Under the pieces are notes generated by a model. That model was not told the DNA's origin, did not search any database, and saw nothing but the letters and a program-made list of their open reading frames with translations. A DNA stretch of 64,000 bases, taken from contig MPNQ01000011.1 of NCBI GenBank assembly GCA_002239105.1, forward strand, positions 32,580 to 96,579, given 5' to 3'. Positions 42,882-51,579 of the stretch are shown here, piece by piece. A program made the position numbers and the translations under genes. Every line of letters begins with the position of its first letter. The first letter of the stretch is position 1. The stretch comes from a marine group bacterium Sva0996 bin134. GTDB lineage: Bacteria > Actinomycetota > Acidimicrobiia > Acidimicrobiales > Bin134.

Positions 42882-42890
42882 GAGCTTGTT

Positions 42891-43424
42891 ATGGCACTGG
42901 TACCAGGATTGATCACGGGACTGAAGGTCACCGCCCGCACCATGTTCCGCACCTTGTTCGGAGACGGCCCTCCGCTGGTGCCCGCCCCCTCCAAACACTC
43001 CCACACCGTGCAGTATCCCCATGTGAAGGAGATGCCCGCCGACCGGGCTCGTGGCGTGATCGCCCTCCACGAGGAGAACTGCACCGCCTGCATGCTGTGT
43101 GCCCGGGAGTGCCCCGATTGGTGCATATACATCGAGGGCCACAAGTACCTGGCCCCGCCTCGGCGGGAGGGGGGCAAGCCCCGTCAGAAGAACGCGCTCG
43201 ACCGCTTCGACATCGACTACAGCCTGTGCATGTACTGCGGCATCTGCGTGGAGGTCTGCCCGTTCGAAGCCCTGTTCTGGAGCCCAGAGTACGAGTACTC
43301 CGAGCCCCGCATCGCCGACCTGCTGCACGACAAGGAGCGGCTCAGCGAGTGGATGGACACCGTTCCCGACTTCGAGGCCTATGAGCCCGGATCCGAGCAG
43401 AAGGTGTTGAAGGTTCCCCGGTGA
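42891..43424 (+). CDS. nuoI: NADH-quinone oxidoreductase subunit I
   Basis: 177 residues with two [4Fe-4S] ferredoxin motifs: [16 protein letters not shown] and [16 protein letters not shown]. It passes electrons between the peripheral arm and NuoB. The C-terminal extension after the second cluster is acidic ([18 protein letters not shown]). The stop overlaps nuoJ (GTGA at 43421). Confidence 0.95.
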   Translation: MALVPGLITGLKVTARTMFRTLFGDGPPLVPAPSKHSHTVQYPHVKEMPADRARGVIALHEENCTACMLCARECPDWCIYIEGHKYLAPPRREGGKPRQKNALDRFDIDYSLCMYCGICVEVCPFEALFWSPEYEYSEPRIADLLHDKERLSEWMDTVPDFEAYEPGSEQKVLKVPR

Positions 43425-43936
43425 TCGCCGAGCACGTCGCCTTCGGGATCATCGCTGCGGTGATGGTGGCCTCCGCGCTGCGGGTGGTGACCACCCGCGA
43501 CATCATGCACGCCGCCCTGTACCTGGTGATCGTGCTGGCCGGGGTGGCCGCCCTGTTCCTGCTGGTGGGCGCCGAGTTCACCGGCATCACCCAGGTGCTC
43601 ATCTACATCGGCGCGGTGATCGTGCTGTTCCTATTTGGCATTATGCTCACTCGGTCCGACTTCGACCAGGACACCGAACCCGACCACAAGCGCAAGTTCC
43701 CCGCGGTGCTTACCGCCCTTCTGCTTCTGGCCGTGATGATCGGCGCACTGGTGGATCGCTTCGAAGGCATAAAGCTCGATGCCAACCTGCCCGATGGCCT
43801 GACTCCCCAGACCACCGCCCAGGTGTCCGACGAGCTCTTCTCTCAGTACATCGTGCCCTTTGAGGCGGTGTCGGTGCTGCTGTTAGCCGCCCTCATCGGC
43901 GCCATCGTGATCGCCCGCCGAGAGGAGGGTGGCTGA
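43421..43936 (+). CDS. nuoJ: NADH-quinone oxidoreductase subunit J
   Basis: 171 residues with five transmembrane helices. [47 protein letters not shown] is the NuoJ core with the hinge helix. GTG start coupled to nuoI. The stop TGA is part of a TGATG that begins the 14-codon mini-ORF. Confidence 0.94.
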   Translation: MIAEHVAFGIIAAVMVASALRVVTTRDIMHAALYLVIVLAGVAALFLLVGAEFTGITQVLIYIGAVIVLFLFGIMLTRSDFDQDTEPDHKRKFPAVLTALLLLAVMIGALVDRFEGIKLDANLPDGLTPQTTAQVSDELFSQYIVPFEAVSVLLLAALIGAIVIARREEGG

Positions 43937-43980
43937 TGTCTACGAATTGGTGCCCGCTTTCATGGGGAGCTGACCGCTGA
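43936..43980 (+). CDS. 14-codon mini-ORF bridging nuoJ and nuoK
   Basis: ATG 43936 overlaps the nuoJ stop (TGATG at 43934-43938). The ORF reads [14 protein letters not shown] and its TGA (43978-43980) overlaps the nuoK ATG (TGATG at 43978-43982). The frame thus links two operon genes by stop-start coupling at both ends. No Shine-Dalgarno is evident just before nuoK. It may be a translation relay or simply a fortuitous frame in a 43-bp gap. Confidence 0.4.
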   Translation: MSTNWCPLSWGADR

Positions 43981-44279
43981 TGCTTCTCAATGAGATGCTC
44001 TTTTTGGGCGCGGTGCTGTTCTGCATCGGGGTCTACGGCGTGCTGGCCCGCCGCAACGGCGTGCTGGTGCTCATGTCCATCGAGCTCATCTTGAACGCGG
44101 TGAACATCAACCTGATTGCCTTCGGCGCCTTCCACGACACGGTCATGGGCCAGATCTTCGCCCTGTTCGTGATCACCGTGGCCGCCGCCGAGGTGGGCAT
44201 CGGCCTGGCCATCGTGCTGCTGCTGTATCGGAACCGGCGATCCATCGACTTGGACCAAGTCGATCTGATGAAGGGGTGA
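43980..44279 (+). CDS. nuoK: NADH-quinone oxidoreductase subunit K
   Basis: 99 residues with three transmembrane helices. [40 protein letters not shown] (with the conserved membrane Glu) and [23 protein letters not shown] are standard NuoK sequence. Proton-pumping membrane subunit. Starts within the TGATG that ends the mini-ORF. Confidence 0.95.
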   Translation: MLLNEMLFLGAVLFCIGVYGVLARRNGVLVLMSIELILNAVNINLIAFGAFHDTVMGQIFALFVITVAAAEVGIGLAIVLLLYRNRRSIDLDQVDLMKG

Positions 44280-44286
44280 TGCCGCA

Positions 44287-46491
44287 GTGCTAAATGCGAT
44301 CGTCGCCGCCGCCGAGTCCAGCGGGAAGGCTGTTGCCGCATCGGGCTGGTTCTTGGAGAACGCCTGGCTCATCTGGCTGTTCCCCGCAGTCTCGTTCCTG
44401 CTGATCCTGCTATTCGGCAAGCGGTTCCCCCGAGGGGGCTCCGAGATCGGCATCGCCGCCGTGGGGGCCTCTTTCGTGTTCGGGCTTCTCACCGCCATCC
44501 AGTGGATCAGCGAGGTGGAGGGCGCCGGCGGAGGGGGAGCTGAGGGTGAACACGCCCTGGGGGCGGGCGGCCGGGCTGCCGCGGCCGAAGGCGAGGCCTC
44601 CGGCGGGGTGGGGGCACTCACCCGGTCGATCACCTGGCTCACCAACGGGGCTGAGGCCATCGGGGCGGGAATCATGATTGACGGCCTAGCCGTGATGATG
44701 ATCTTCGTGGTCACCGTGGTGTCGCTGCTGGTGCACATCTACTCCACCGACTACGTGGCCGGCGATCGCCGCTACACCCACTTCTTCGCCTTCTTGAGCC
44801 TCTTCACCGCATCCATGCTCTTCTTCGTCACCGCCTCCACCACCATTCAGATGCTGGTGGGCTGGGAGTTGGTGGGGGTGTGCTCGTTCGTGCTCATCGG
44901 CCACTGGTGGGAGGAGAAGGACAATTCCGACGCCGCCCTCAAGGCCTTCCTCACCAACCGGGTGGGCGACATGGGCATCATCATCGGGGTGTCGATCCTG
45001 TTCTTCGGCGCGGGCACCTTCGACGTCATCGGGGTGAACGAGGCCGCCATCACCGGCACCATGAGCCACACGGTCACGCTGGCCGCCGCGCTGTGCCTCA
45101 CCGCCGCGGTCATGTCCAAGTCGGGCCAGTTCTTCCTCCACACCTGGCTGCCCGACGCCATGGCCGGGCCCACCCCGGTGTCGGCCCTCATCCACGCCGC
45201 CACCATGGTGGTGGCTGGCATCTACATGGTGGCCCGGCTCTACGGAGTGTTCTTCGAGGGCTACTCAATCGGCGGCTCCAGCATCAACCTGCTGGCCCTC
45301 ATCGGCGGGATGACCACGCTGGTGGGCGCCTCCCTGGCCTTCGTCCAGAACGACATCAAGCGGGTGCTGGCCTACTCCACCGTCTCCCAGCTGGGCTACA
45401 TGGTGCTGGCCCTGGGAGTAGGGGCGTGGACCGCGGCCCTGTTCCACCTGTTCACCCACGCCTTCTTCAAGGCCTGCCTGTTTTTGGGGTCGGGCTCGGT
45501 CAGCCACGCCGTCCACTCCTTCGACATGAAGGAGGACATGGGTGGGTTGCGCAAGCACATGCCCCACACCTACCGGACGTTCATGATCGGCACGGTGGCG
45601 CTGGCCGGGCTGCCCATCTTGTCGGGGTTCTGGTCGAAGGACGAGATCTTGGCGGGCACCGGAGGCTGGGGACTGTTCGGCGGCACCGGGGGCAACGGGG
45701 CCTACACCGTGATGCTGGCCATGGGCATGATCACCGCCGCCCTCACCGGGGCCTACATGACCCGGGTGGTGTACCTCACCTTCTTCGGGGAGTTCCGGGG
45801 CCACGGCACCCCGCACGAGTCCGGCCCCCGGATCACCGTTCCACTGTGGATTCTGGCCGGGCTTGCCGTGGTGGCCGGGTTCATCAACTTCCCGGCCGGC
45901 TTCCAGCTCGTCCCCGCGTCGTGGGAGGAGAAGTTCCTCCAGTGGGTGGAGCCCGTAGGGGTGAGCTACTTCCCCGCCATCAGCCACGCCACCCCGTCGT
46001 GGACTCTGGCCATCGTGTCGGTGATCGTGGCCCTAGTCGGCATCGGCGCGGCCTACCGCTACTACTTCGTCCGGGTTCGGGCGGTGAGCCCGGCCGCCAC
46101 CGAGCTGCCCGACGGACCGACCACCAAGTCATCGCTGGCCCGTCTCGGCCACCGGATCCTGGTCAACAAGTACTACCTCGACTGGCTGTACACCACCGTG
46201 ATCGTGGGCTTCGTCAAGGGGCCATTGGCCCGGGCCGCCTACTGGACCAACCAGAACATCATCGACCGAGTGGTCAACGAGGCCGGCACCCGCTCGGTGC
46301 AGGCCGGCGAAATCGTCTACCACAAGGTGGATCAGTTGGTGGTGGACGGCATCGTCAACGCCACCGGGAAGATCTCCGACAGCTCGGGGGAGGAGCTGCG
46401 CCGAATCCAAACCGGCAAGGTGCAGCAGTACGCCGCCATCATGTTCGCCGCCGCCACCATCCTGGCCGGCATTTTCATCATCGTCATCTAG
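44287..46491 (+). CDS. nuoL: NADH-quinone oxidoreductase subunit L
   Basis: 734 residues, longer than the usual 610-650. It is an antiporter-like distal proton pump. Key pieces: GWELVGVCSFVLIGHWW, KSGQFFLHTWLPDAMAGPTPVSALIHAATMV, and YSTVSQLGYMVLALGVGAWTAALFHLFTHAFFKACLFL. The extra length comes partly from a Gly/Ala/Glu-rich insertion at about residues 79-110 between helices 2 and 3, and a long C-terminal lateral helix ending in a transmembrane anchor. GTG start. Confidence 0.95.
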   Translation: MLNAIVAAAESSGKAVAASGWFLENAWLIWLFPAVSFLLILLFGKRFPRGGSEIGIAAVGASFVFGLLTAIQWISEVEGAGGGGAEGEHALGAGGRAAAAEGEASGGVGALTRSITWLTNGAEAIGAGIMIDGLAVMMIFVVTVVSLLVHIYSTDYVAGDRRYTHFFAFLSLFTASMLFFVTASTTIQMLVGWELVGVCSFVLIGHWWEEKDNSDAALKAFLTNRVGDMGIIIGVSILFFGAGTFDVIGVNEAAITGTMSHTVTLAAALCLTAAVMSKSGQFFLHTWLPDAMAGPTPVSALIHAATMVVAGIYMVARLYGVFFEGYSIGGSSINLLALIGGMTTLVGASLAFVQNDIKRVLAYSTVSQLGYMVLALGVGAWTAALFHLFTHAFFKACLFLGSGSVSHAVHSFDMKEDMGGLRKHMPHTYRTFMIGTVALAGLPILSGFWSKDEILAGTGGWGLFGGTGGNGAYTVMLAMGMITAALTGAYMTRVVYLTFFGEFRGHGTPHESGPRITVPLWILAGLAVVAGFINFPAGFQLVPASWEEKFLQWVEPVGVSYFPAISHATPSWTLAIVSVIVALVGIGAAYRYYFVRVRAVSPAATELPDGPTTKSSLARLGHRILVNKYYLDWLYTTVIVGFVKGPLARAAYWTNQNIIDRVVNEAGTRSVQAGEIVYHKVDQLVVDGIVNATGKISDSSGEELRRIQTGKVQQYAAIMFAAATILAGIFIIVI

Positions 46492-46506
46492 GGAGCACAC
46501 GTACCA

Positions 46507-48078
46507 ATGGAGTCATTTCTCAACGACTGGGGGCTGAGCATCCCGACGTTCCTGCCGATTATCGGCGCGGCCGTCATGATGCTCATTCCCAAGGATCGAG
46601 AGCAGCTCCACAAGCTGATCGCTTTGGCGACCACCGTGGCGGTGGCCGTCTTCGGCTTGCTGCTGTTGATCCAGTTCGTCGACAACGACAACTACGGAGC
46701 CCTCAACTTCGTGGTCGACAAGGGGTGGATCGATGTGATCGACTCCCGCTACATCTTGGGCGTCGACGGCATCTCACTGCCGCTGATGTTGATGACCATG
46801 CTGATCGTGCCGTTGTGCGTGATCTACTCCTGGAATCACTTCCCGGAGCCGCACAATCCCAAGGCCTTCCTGATGCTGATCCTCATCCTGGAGACCGGGA
46901 TGATCGGCACTTTCGCCGCCCAGGATCTGATCTTGTTCTTCGTGTTCTTCGAGGTCGTGCTTTTGCCCATGTACTTCATGATCGGGGTGTGGGGCGGCGA
47001 GAACCGGCGCTACGCCGCCATCAAGTTCTTTCTGTTCACCCTGTTCGGCTCGGCGCTGATGCTGGTCAGCTTCCTGGCCCTGTACTTCCTGGCCGACGCC
47101 GGCACCTTCGACATGCGGCTATTGCCCGAGGCCGCTGCCGGGATCGCCAAGTCGTCGCAGGTCTGGGTATTCGGCGGCATGTTCCTGGGGTTCGGGGTCA
47201 AGGTGCCCATATTCCCCTTCCACACCTGGCTTCCCGACGCCCACACCGAGGCCCCCACGGTGGGCTCGGTGATCCTGGCCGCGGTGTTGTTGAAGCTGGG
47301 CACCTACGGGTTCGTCCGCATCGCCATCCCCATCCTGCCCGAGGCGGCCGCCGAGTGGGCTCCGTTCATCGGACTGCTGGCGGTGATCGGGATCATCTAC
47401 GGCGCTTTGGGCTGTTTGGCCCAACGCGACCTGAAACGGCTGGTGGCGTTCTCGTCGGTGGCCCACATGGGCTTCGTGATGCTGGGCATCTCCACCCTCA
47501 CCGACTTCGGTATCAACGCCGCGGTCTTCGGCATGGTGGCCCACGGGCTCATCACCGGGATGCTGTTCTTCTTGGCGGGTTCGGTGAAGGAGCGCTACCA
47601 CACCCTGGACATGTCCCGGCTGGGTGGACTGCTAGTGCAGGCCCCCCGCATGGGATGGATCCTCGGGTTCTGCGCCATGGCCTCGCTGGGCCTGCCTGGC
47701 CTGGCCGGGTTCTGGGGCGAGTTCCCCGCCATTTTGGCCTCCTACAACCCCGCCGAGGTGCTGGCCGAGGAGACCTTCCGGTCGTACATGGTGATTGCCG
47801 CGCTGGGCACGGTGCTGGCGGCTGGCTACCTGTTGTGGATGCTCCAAAAGACCGCCTTCGGCAACCCCCGTGAGGAGTTCGCCAACGACCCCAACGTTCA
47901 CGACGCCACCGTCTCCGAGTACCTGGCTTGGGCACCGCTGCTCATTCTCATCGTGGTGCTGGGGGTCTACCCCCAACTGCTGTTCGGGGCCACCGATCCC
48001 GCGGTGGTCAACTCGATCAGCGAATGCCTCGACTCTGTGACTAGCGGGGCGTGTTTCGACGCGGCGGCCGGTAAGTAG
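46507..48078 (+). CDS. nuoM: NADH-quinone oxidoreductase subunit M
   Basis: 523 residues, about 14 transmembrane helices. RYILGVDGISLPLMLMTMLIVPLCVIYSW, FFVFFEVVLLPMYFMIGVWGGENRRYAAIKFFLFTLFGS and FHTWLPDAHTEAPTVGSVILAAVLLKLGTYG are NuoM signatures with the conserved Glu and Lys of the proton path. ATG 46507 follows nuoL by 15 bp. Confidence 0.95.
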   Translation: MESFLNDWGLSIPTFLPIIGAAVMMLIPKDREQLHKLIALATTVAVAVFGLLLLIQFVDNDNYGALNFVVDKGWIDVIDSRYILGVDGISLPLMLMTMLIVPLCVIYSWNHFPEPHNPKAFLMLILILETGMIGTFAAQDLILFFVFFEVVLLPMYFMIGVWGGENRRYAAIKFFLFTLFGSALMLVSFLALYFLADAGTFDMRLLPEAAAGIAKSSQVWVFGGMFLGFGVKVPIFPFHTWLPDAHTEAPTVGSVILAAVLLKLGTYGFVRIAIPILPEAAAEWAPFIGLLAVIGIIYGALGCLAQRDLKRLVAFSSVAHMGFVMLGISTLTDFGINAAVFGMVAHGLITGMLFFLAGSVKERYHTLDMSRLGGLLVQAPRMGWILGFCAMASLGLPGLAGFWGEFPAILASYNPAEVLAEETFRSYMVIAALGTVLAAGYLLWMLQKTAFGNPREEFANDPNVHDATVSEYLAWAPLLILIVVLGVYPQLLFGATDPAVVNSISECLDSVTSGACFDAAAGK

Positions 48079-48086
48079 GACCACCG

Positions 48087-49586
48087 GTGCTCTCGTCCCT
48101 GCCCTCGATCGTCGGCTTCGTCCGGCCCGACATCGACTGGCACGCCGTCGCGCCCGAACTCACATTGCTGGGAGTGGGGGCGGTGATCACCCTGCTCGAC
48201 ATCGTGCTGTTGGAACGGGGACGGGCCTACACATCGGCGCTGGCCGGCATAGGGCTGCTGGTGGCGCTGATACCCATCGTGACCTTGGCCGCGGCAGGCG
48301 ACACCCGGGAGATGTTCGGCGGGGCCTTCGTGGTGGACGACTTCGCGCTCATCTTGAAGGCCATGTTCATAGTGGTGGCGTACATCGTGGTGCTGTTATC
48401 CACCAACTACATCGCCGAGGGGGACTACTGGGAAAACGAGTATTACGGCTTGCTGCTGGCATCGGTGATGGGCATGGTGCTGATGGCCTCAGCCCGCGAT
48501 CTGGTGACAATCTTCGTGGCCCTGGAGCTGCTTTCCATCCCCGCATATTTGATGGCCGCGTGGCGCAAGGCCGATCCCAGGAGCAACGAGGCCGGGCTCA
48601 AGTACTACCTGATGGGAGTGTTCGCCTCGGCCATCATGCTGTACGGCATGTCGCTGCTGTTCGGGCTGGCTGGCGACACCCGCCTGTCGGAAATCTCCGC
48701 GACGGTGGCGCAAGAGGGTTCCAACCCGGTGGTCATCCTGGGAATCATCTTCGTGATCGTCGGATTCGCCTTCAAGGTGTCGGGCTTCCCCTTCCACACC
48801 TGGGCCCCCGACACCTACGAGGGCTCGCCCACTCCGGTGACCGCCTTTTTGGCCGTGGCCTCCAAAGCGGCTGGATTCGTGGCCCTTATGCAGCTGGTTT
48901 ATGTCGGATTCCCCGACGCCCAAGACATCTATCAGCCGCTGTTGTGGATCCTGGCCGTGGGCTCAATGACCGCCGGCAACCTCATCGCCCTGCGCCAGGA
49001 GAACATCGTTCGGCTTATGGCCTACTCCGGGGTGTCGCAGGCCGGGTTCATGCTGGCCCCCCTGGCCGTGGCCGGTGACATCGGCGGGGAGGCCCTCTCC
49101 GCGGTGATCACTTACGTGCTGATTTACGCGGCCATGAACCTGGGCGCCTTCGCGGTGATCATCGCCGTGGCCCGCCGCACCGCCTCCGGGGAGATCCGCT
49201 CCTACGCAGGGCTGTTCAAGTACGCCCCAGGCATGACCGTTCTCATGACCATCTTCCTGTTCTCGCTGGCGGGGATTCCCCCGCTGGGCGGCTGGTTCGC
49301 CAAGTTCGCCGTGTTCCGGGCTGTGCTGGAAGCCGACACCGGCTGGGGCTATTCCCTGGCCGTCATCGCTGCGGTCAACTCGGTGATCGCGCTCTTCTAC
49401 TACGCCAAAGTGGCCCGCATGATGTGGTTCGAGGACGTCCCCGAAGAAGCCGACACCACGTCTCTGCGGGTGCCTCCCTCCCTGGTGGCCGCCCTCGGCC
49501 TCACCGCGGCGGCCACCCTTCTGTTCGGCATCTACCCCTCCGTCATCACCCACTTCACCGACGGCACCCTCATCGCCCTGCCCTAA
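48087..49586 (+). CDS. nuoN: NADH-quinone oxidoreductase subunit N
   Basis: 499 residues, about 14 transmembrane helices. ARDLVTIFVALELLSIPAYLMAAWRK, EAGLKYYLMGVFASAIMLYGMSLLFG and FHTWAPDTYEGSPTPVTAFLAVASKAAGF mark NuoN. It is the third antiporter-like pump and last gene of the operon. GTG start 8 bp after nuoM. The next gene has its own leaderless box, so the operon probably ends here. Confidence 0.95.
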   Translation: MLSSLPSIVGFVRPDIDWHAVAPELTLLGVGAVITLLDIVLLERGRAYTSALAGIGLLVALIPIVTLAAAGDTREMFGGAFVVDDFALILKAMFIVVAYIVVLLSTNYIAEGDYWENEYYGLLLASVMGMVLMASARDLVTIFVALELLSIPAYLMAAWRKADPRSNEAGLKYYLMGVFASAIMLYGMSLLFGLAGDTRLSEISATVAQEGSNPVVILGIIFVIVGFAFKVSGFPFHTWAPDTYEGSPTPVTAFLAVASKAAGFVALMQLVYVGFPDAQDIYQPLLWILAVGSMTAGNLIALRQENIVRLMAYSGVSQAGFMLAPLAVAGDIGGEALSAVITYVLIYAAMNLGAFAVIIAVARRTASGEIRSYAGLFKYAPGMTVLMTIFLFSLAGIPPLGGWFAKFAVFRAVLEADTGWGYSLAVIAAVNSVIALFYYAKVARMMWFEDVPEEADTTSLRVPPSLVAALGLTAAATLLFGIYPSVITHFTDGTLIALP

Positions 49587-49625
49587 TAGAACGGTCGCCA
49601 CAGCACTGCCACTACGGTTGCTGGC

Positions 49626-50525
49626 ATGCCCGAGCTGCCTGATGTGGTGGTCTATCTGGAGGCGTTGGACCGGTTTGTGGTGGGGCGGGAGTTGCGCAAG
49701 ATCCGAGTGGTCGGCATCAGCCTGCTCCAGTCATTTGACCCTCCGATCAGCGAAGTTGAGGGGCGGACCGTGGTCGGCACCCGGCGGCTGGGCAAGCGGC
49801 TGGTGCTGGAAATGGACGGTGCCGACGAGTTGTTCCTGGTTATCCACCTCATGGTGGCGGGGCGGCTGCGATGGCGGGACCAGCCAGGCGCCAAGCCGCC
49901 GGGGAGGATTGGGTTGGCCGCGTTCGATTTCGACCACGGCACCCTGATGCTCACCGAGGCCAGCAAGCGCAAGAGGGCATCGCTGTGGCTAGTGAAAGGT
50001 GGCGACGCCCTGGCTGAGGATCATGACCGGGGTGGAGCGGAGCCGCTGGAGGTAAACGAGGCCGGATTCAGCAAGGCCCTGACCTCCCGCAACCAGACCC
50101 TCAAGCGAGCACTGTGCGACCCCACCGTGTTCAGTGGCATCGGCAACGCCTACAGCGACGAGATCCTGTTCCACGCCGGACTGTCCCCGGTCCAGCGCAC
50201 TGGCAACCTTGCCGACGGTGAGATCGCCCGGCTCTATCAGGCCACCCGCGACACGCTGGACGACTGGACTGAGCGCCACCGCCAAGCTGTGGGCGACGGC
50301 TTTCCCGACAAGGTGACCGCCTTCCACGACGACATGGCCGTCCATGGCAAGTTCGGCCAGCCCTGTCCCGTGTGCGGGATTCCCGTTCAGCGCATCGTCT
50401 ATGCCGACAACGAGGTGAACTACTGCCCCCAGTGCCAAACCGAAGGCCGGGTGTTGGCCGACCGCTCCCTGTCCCGCCTCCTCAAGGACGACTGGCCTCG
50501 CAGCATCGAAGACCTCGAGGACTGA
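49626..50525 (+). CDS. Fpg/Nei-family DNA glycosylase/AP lyase
   Basis: 299 residues. The N-terminal PELPDVVVYLEALDRFVVG supplies the Pro/Glu active end after Met removal. The H2TH region includes KRALCDPTVFSGIGNAYSDEILFHAGLSP. A zinc finger has CPVCGIPVQRIVYADNEVNYCPQC. It excises oxidised bases. The sequence is diverged (PELPD, not PELPE; non-standard tail after the zinc finger), so I do not choose between MutM and Nei. ATG 49626 has TACGGT (49613-49618) 7 bases upstream. Confidence 0.88.
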   Translation: MPELPDVVVYLEALDRFVVGRELRKIRVVGISLLQSFDPPISEVEGRTVVGTRRLGKRLVLEMDGADELFLVIHLMVAGRLRWRDQPGAKPPGRIGLAAFDFDHGTLMLTEASKRKRASLWLVKGGDALAEDHDRGGAEPLEVNEAGFSKALTSRNQTLKRALCDPTVFSGIGNAYSDEILFHAGLSPVQRTGNLADGEIARLYQATRDTLDDWTERHRQAVGDGFPDKVTAFHDDMAVHGKFGQPCPVCGIPVQRIVYADNEVNYCPQCQTEGRVLADRSLSRLLKDDWPRSIEDLED

Positions 50526-50581
50526 TCGGCAGCTTCTCCTTCAGCGAACTATCTTCCCGATGTTGACGAGGAGGCCACAGC

Positions 50582-51526
50582 ATGAGTTCGTTTAGTCGAG
50601 AGTCCACCGCCGAAGAGGTCGTTGACGGGCTTGATCTGTCGGGCCGGATCTTCATAATCACCGGTACAACCAGCGGGCTGGGGGAGGAGTCGGCCCGGGT
50701 GTTGGCCGGCCGCGGGGCCCGGGTGGCCATGCTGGCTCGAAATCCCGAAGCGAACCAGGAAGCAGCCGAGCGCATCAAGTCGTCGGTGCCCGACGCCAAT
50801 TTGTCGACTCACCAGCTTGATCTCTCCGATCTAGCCAGCGTGGAGCGCTTCGCCGCTGAGGCCGCCCGCCAGTTCGACCGTATCGACGTGCTCATCAACA
50901 ACGCCGGGGTCATGTGCTGCCCATTCGGCCACACGGCCGACGGCTTCGAGATGCAATTCGGCACCAACCATCTTGGACACTTCGCTCTCACCGTCCAGTT
51001 GTTGCCGCTGCTGCAACAGGGCGACCAACCCCGTGTGGTCACCCTCTCTTCGGGCGGACACCGCATCTCCGACGTCGACCTCGACGACCCCAACTTCGAG
51101 CACACCCCCTACGACCCCTGGGTGGCCTATGGCCGGTCTAAGACCGCCAACGTCCACTTCGCCGCCGAGTTGGCCCGACGCTTCGGCGATGAATTGCTGT
51201 CCCTGTCGGTCCATCCCGGCGCGATCCCCACCAAGCTGGGCCGTCACATGACCAAGGAGATGATCGACGGCATGAGGGAACGAGCCAAAGCGAGTTCGTC
51301 CTCAGGCCAAGGCCTCCAATACAAGACCCTGGAATCTGGCGCCGCTACCCAGGTATGGGCGGCTACCGCTCCCGAACTGGCCGACCACAACGGCAAGTAC
51401 CTAGCTGACTGCAACGTGGCCGAACCCGGAACAGGCGAAATCGGCTACGCCCCCCACATCTACAACCCAGCCACCGAGGCCGCCCTGTGGGAGCTGAGCG
51501 AGCACCTCGTCGACTTGTCGGTCTAG
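50582..51526 (+). CDS. Short-chain dehydrogenase/reductase (retinol-dehydrogenase-like)
   Basis: 314 residues. Rossmann motif FIITGTTSGLGEESARVLA, DVLINNAGVMCCPFG, LSSGGHRISDVDL and catalytic YGRSKTANVHFAAELARRF with Y-x-x-x-K. NAD(P)-dependent oxidation or reduction of a hydroxyl/carbonyl substrate. ATG 50582 is preceded by GACGAGGAGGCC, a strong Shine-Dalgarno. Followed 53 bp later by the sulfatase gene on the same strand. Confidence 0.9.
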   Translation: MSSFSRESTAEEVVDGLDLSGRIFIITGTTSGLGEESARVLAGRGARVAMLARNPEANQEAAERIKSSVPDANLSTHQLDLSDLASVERFAAEAARQFDRIDVLINNAGVMCCPFGHTADGFEMQFGTNHLGHFALTVQLLPLLQQGDQPRVVTLSSGGHRISDVDLDDPNFEHTPYDPWVAYGRSKTANVHFAAELARRFGDELLSLSVHPGAIPTKLGRHMTKEMIDGMRERAKASSSSGQGLQYKTLESGAATQVWAATAPELADHNGKYLADCNVAEPGTGEIGYAPHIYNPATEAALWELSEHLVDLSV

Positions 51527-51579
51527 GTCGGAAGGGGTTTCGGCAAGGTGTGGTGGAATGAAGAAGGGAGGTGCCACCA

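Noticed and set aside
44880..47873. A 997-codon plus-strand frame through nuoL and nuoM
   Set aside because: It runs in a different frame over two clear complex I genes and has a His/Gly/Arg-rich shadow composition with no domain signal. GC-rich third positions explain its length.
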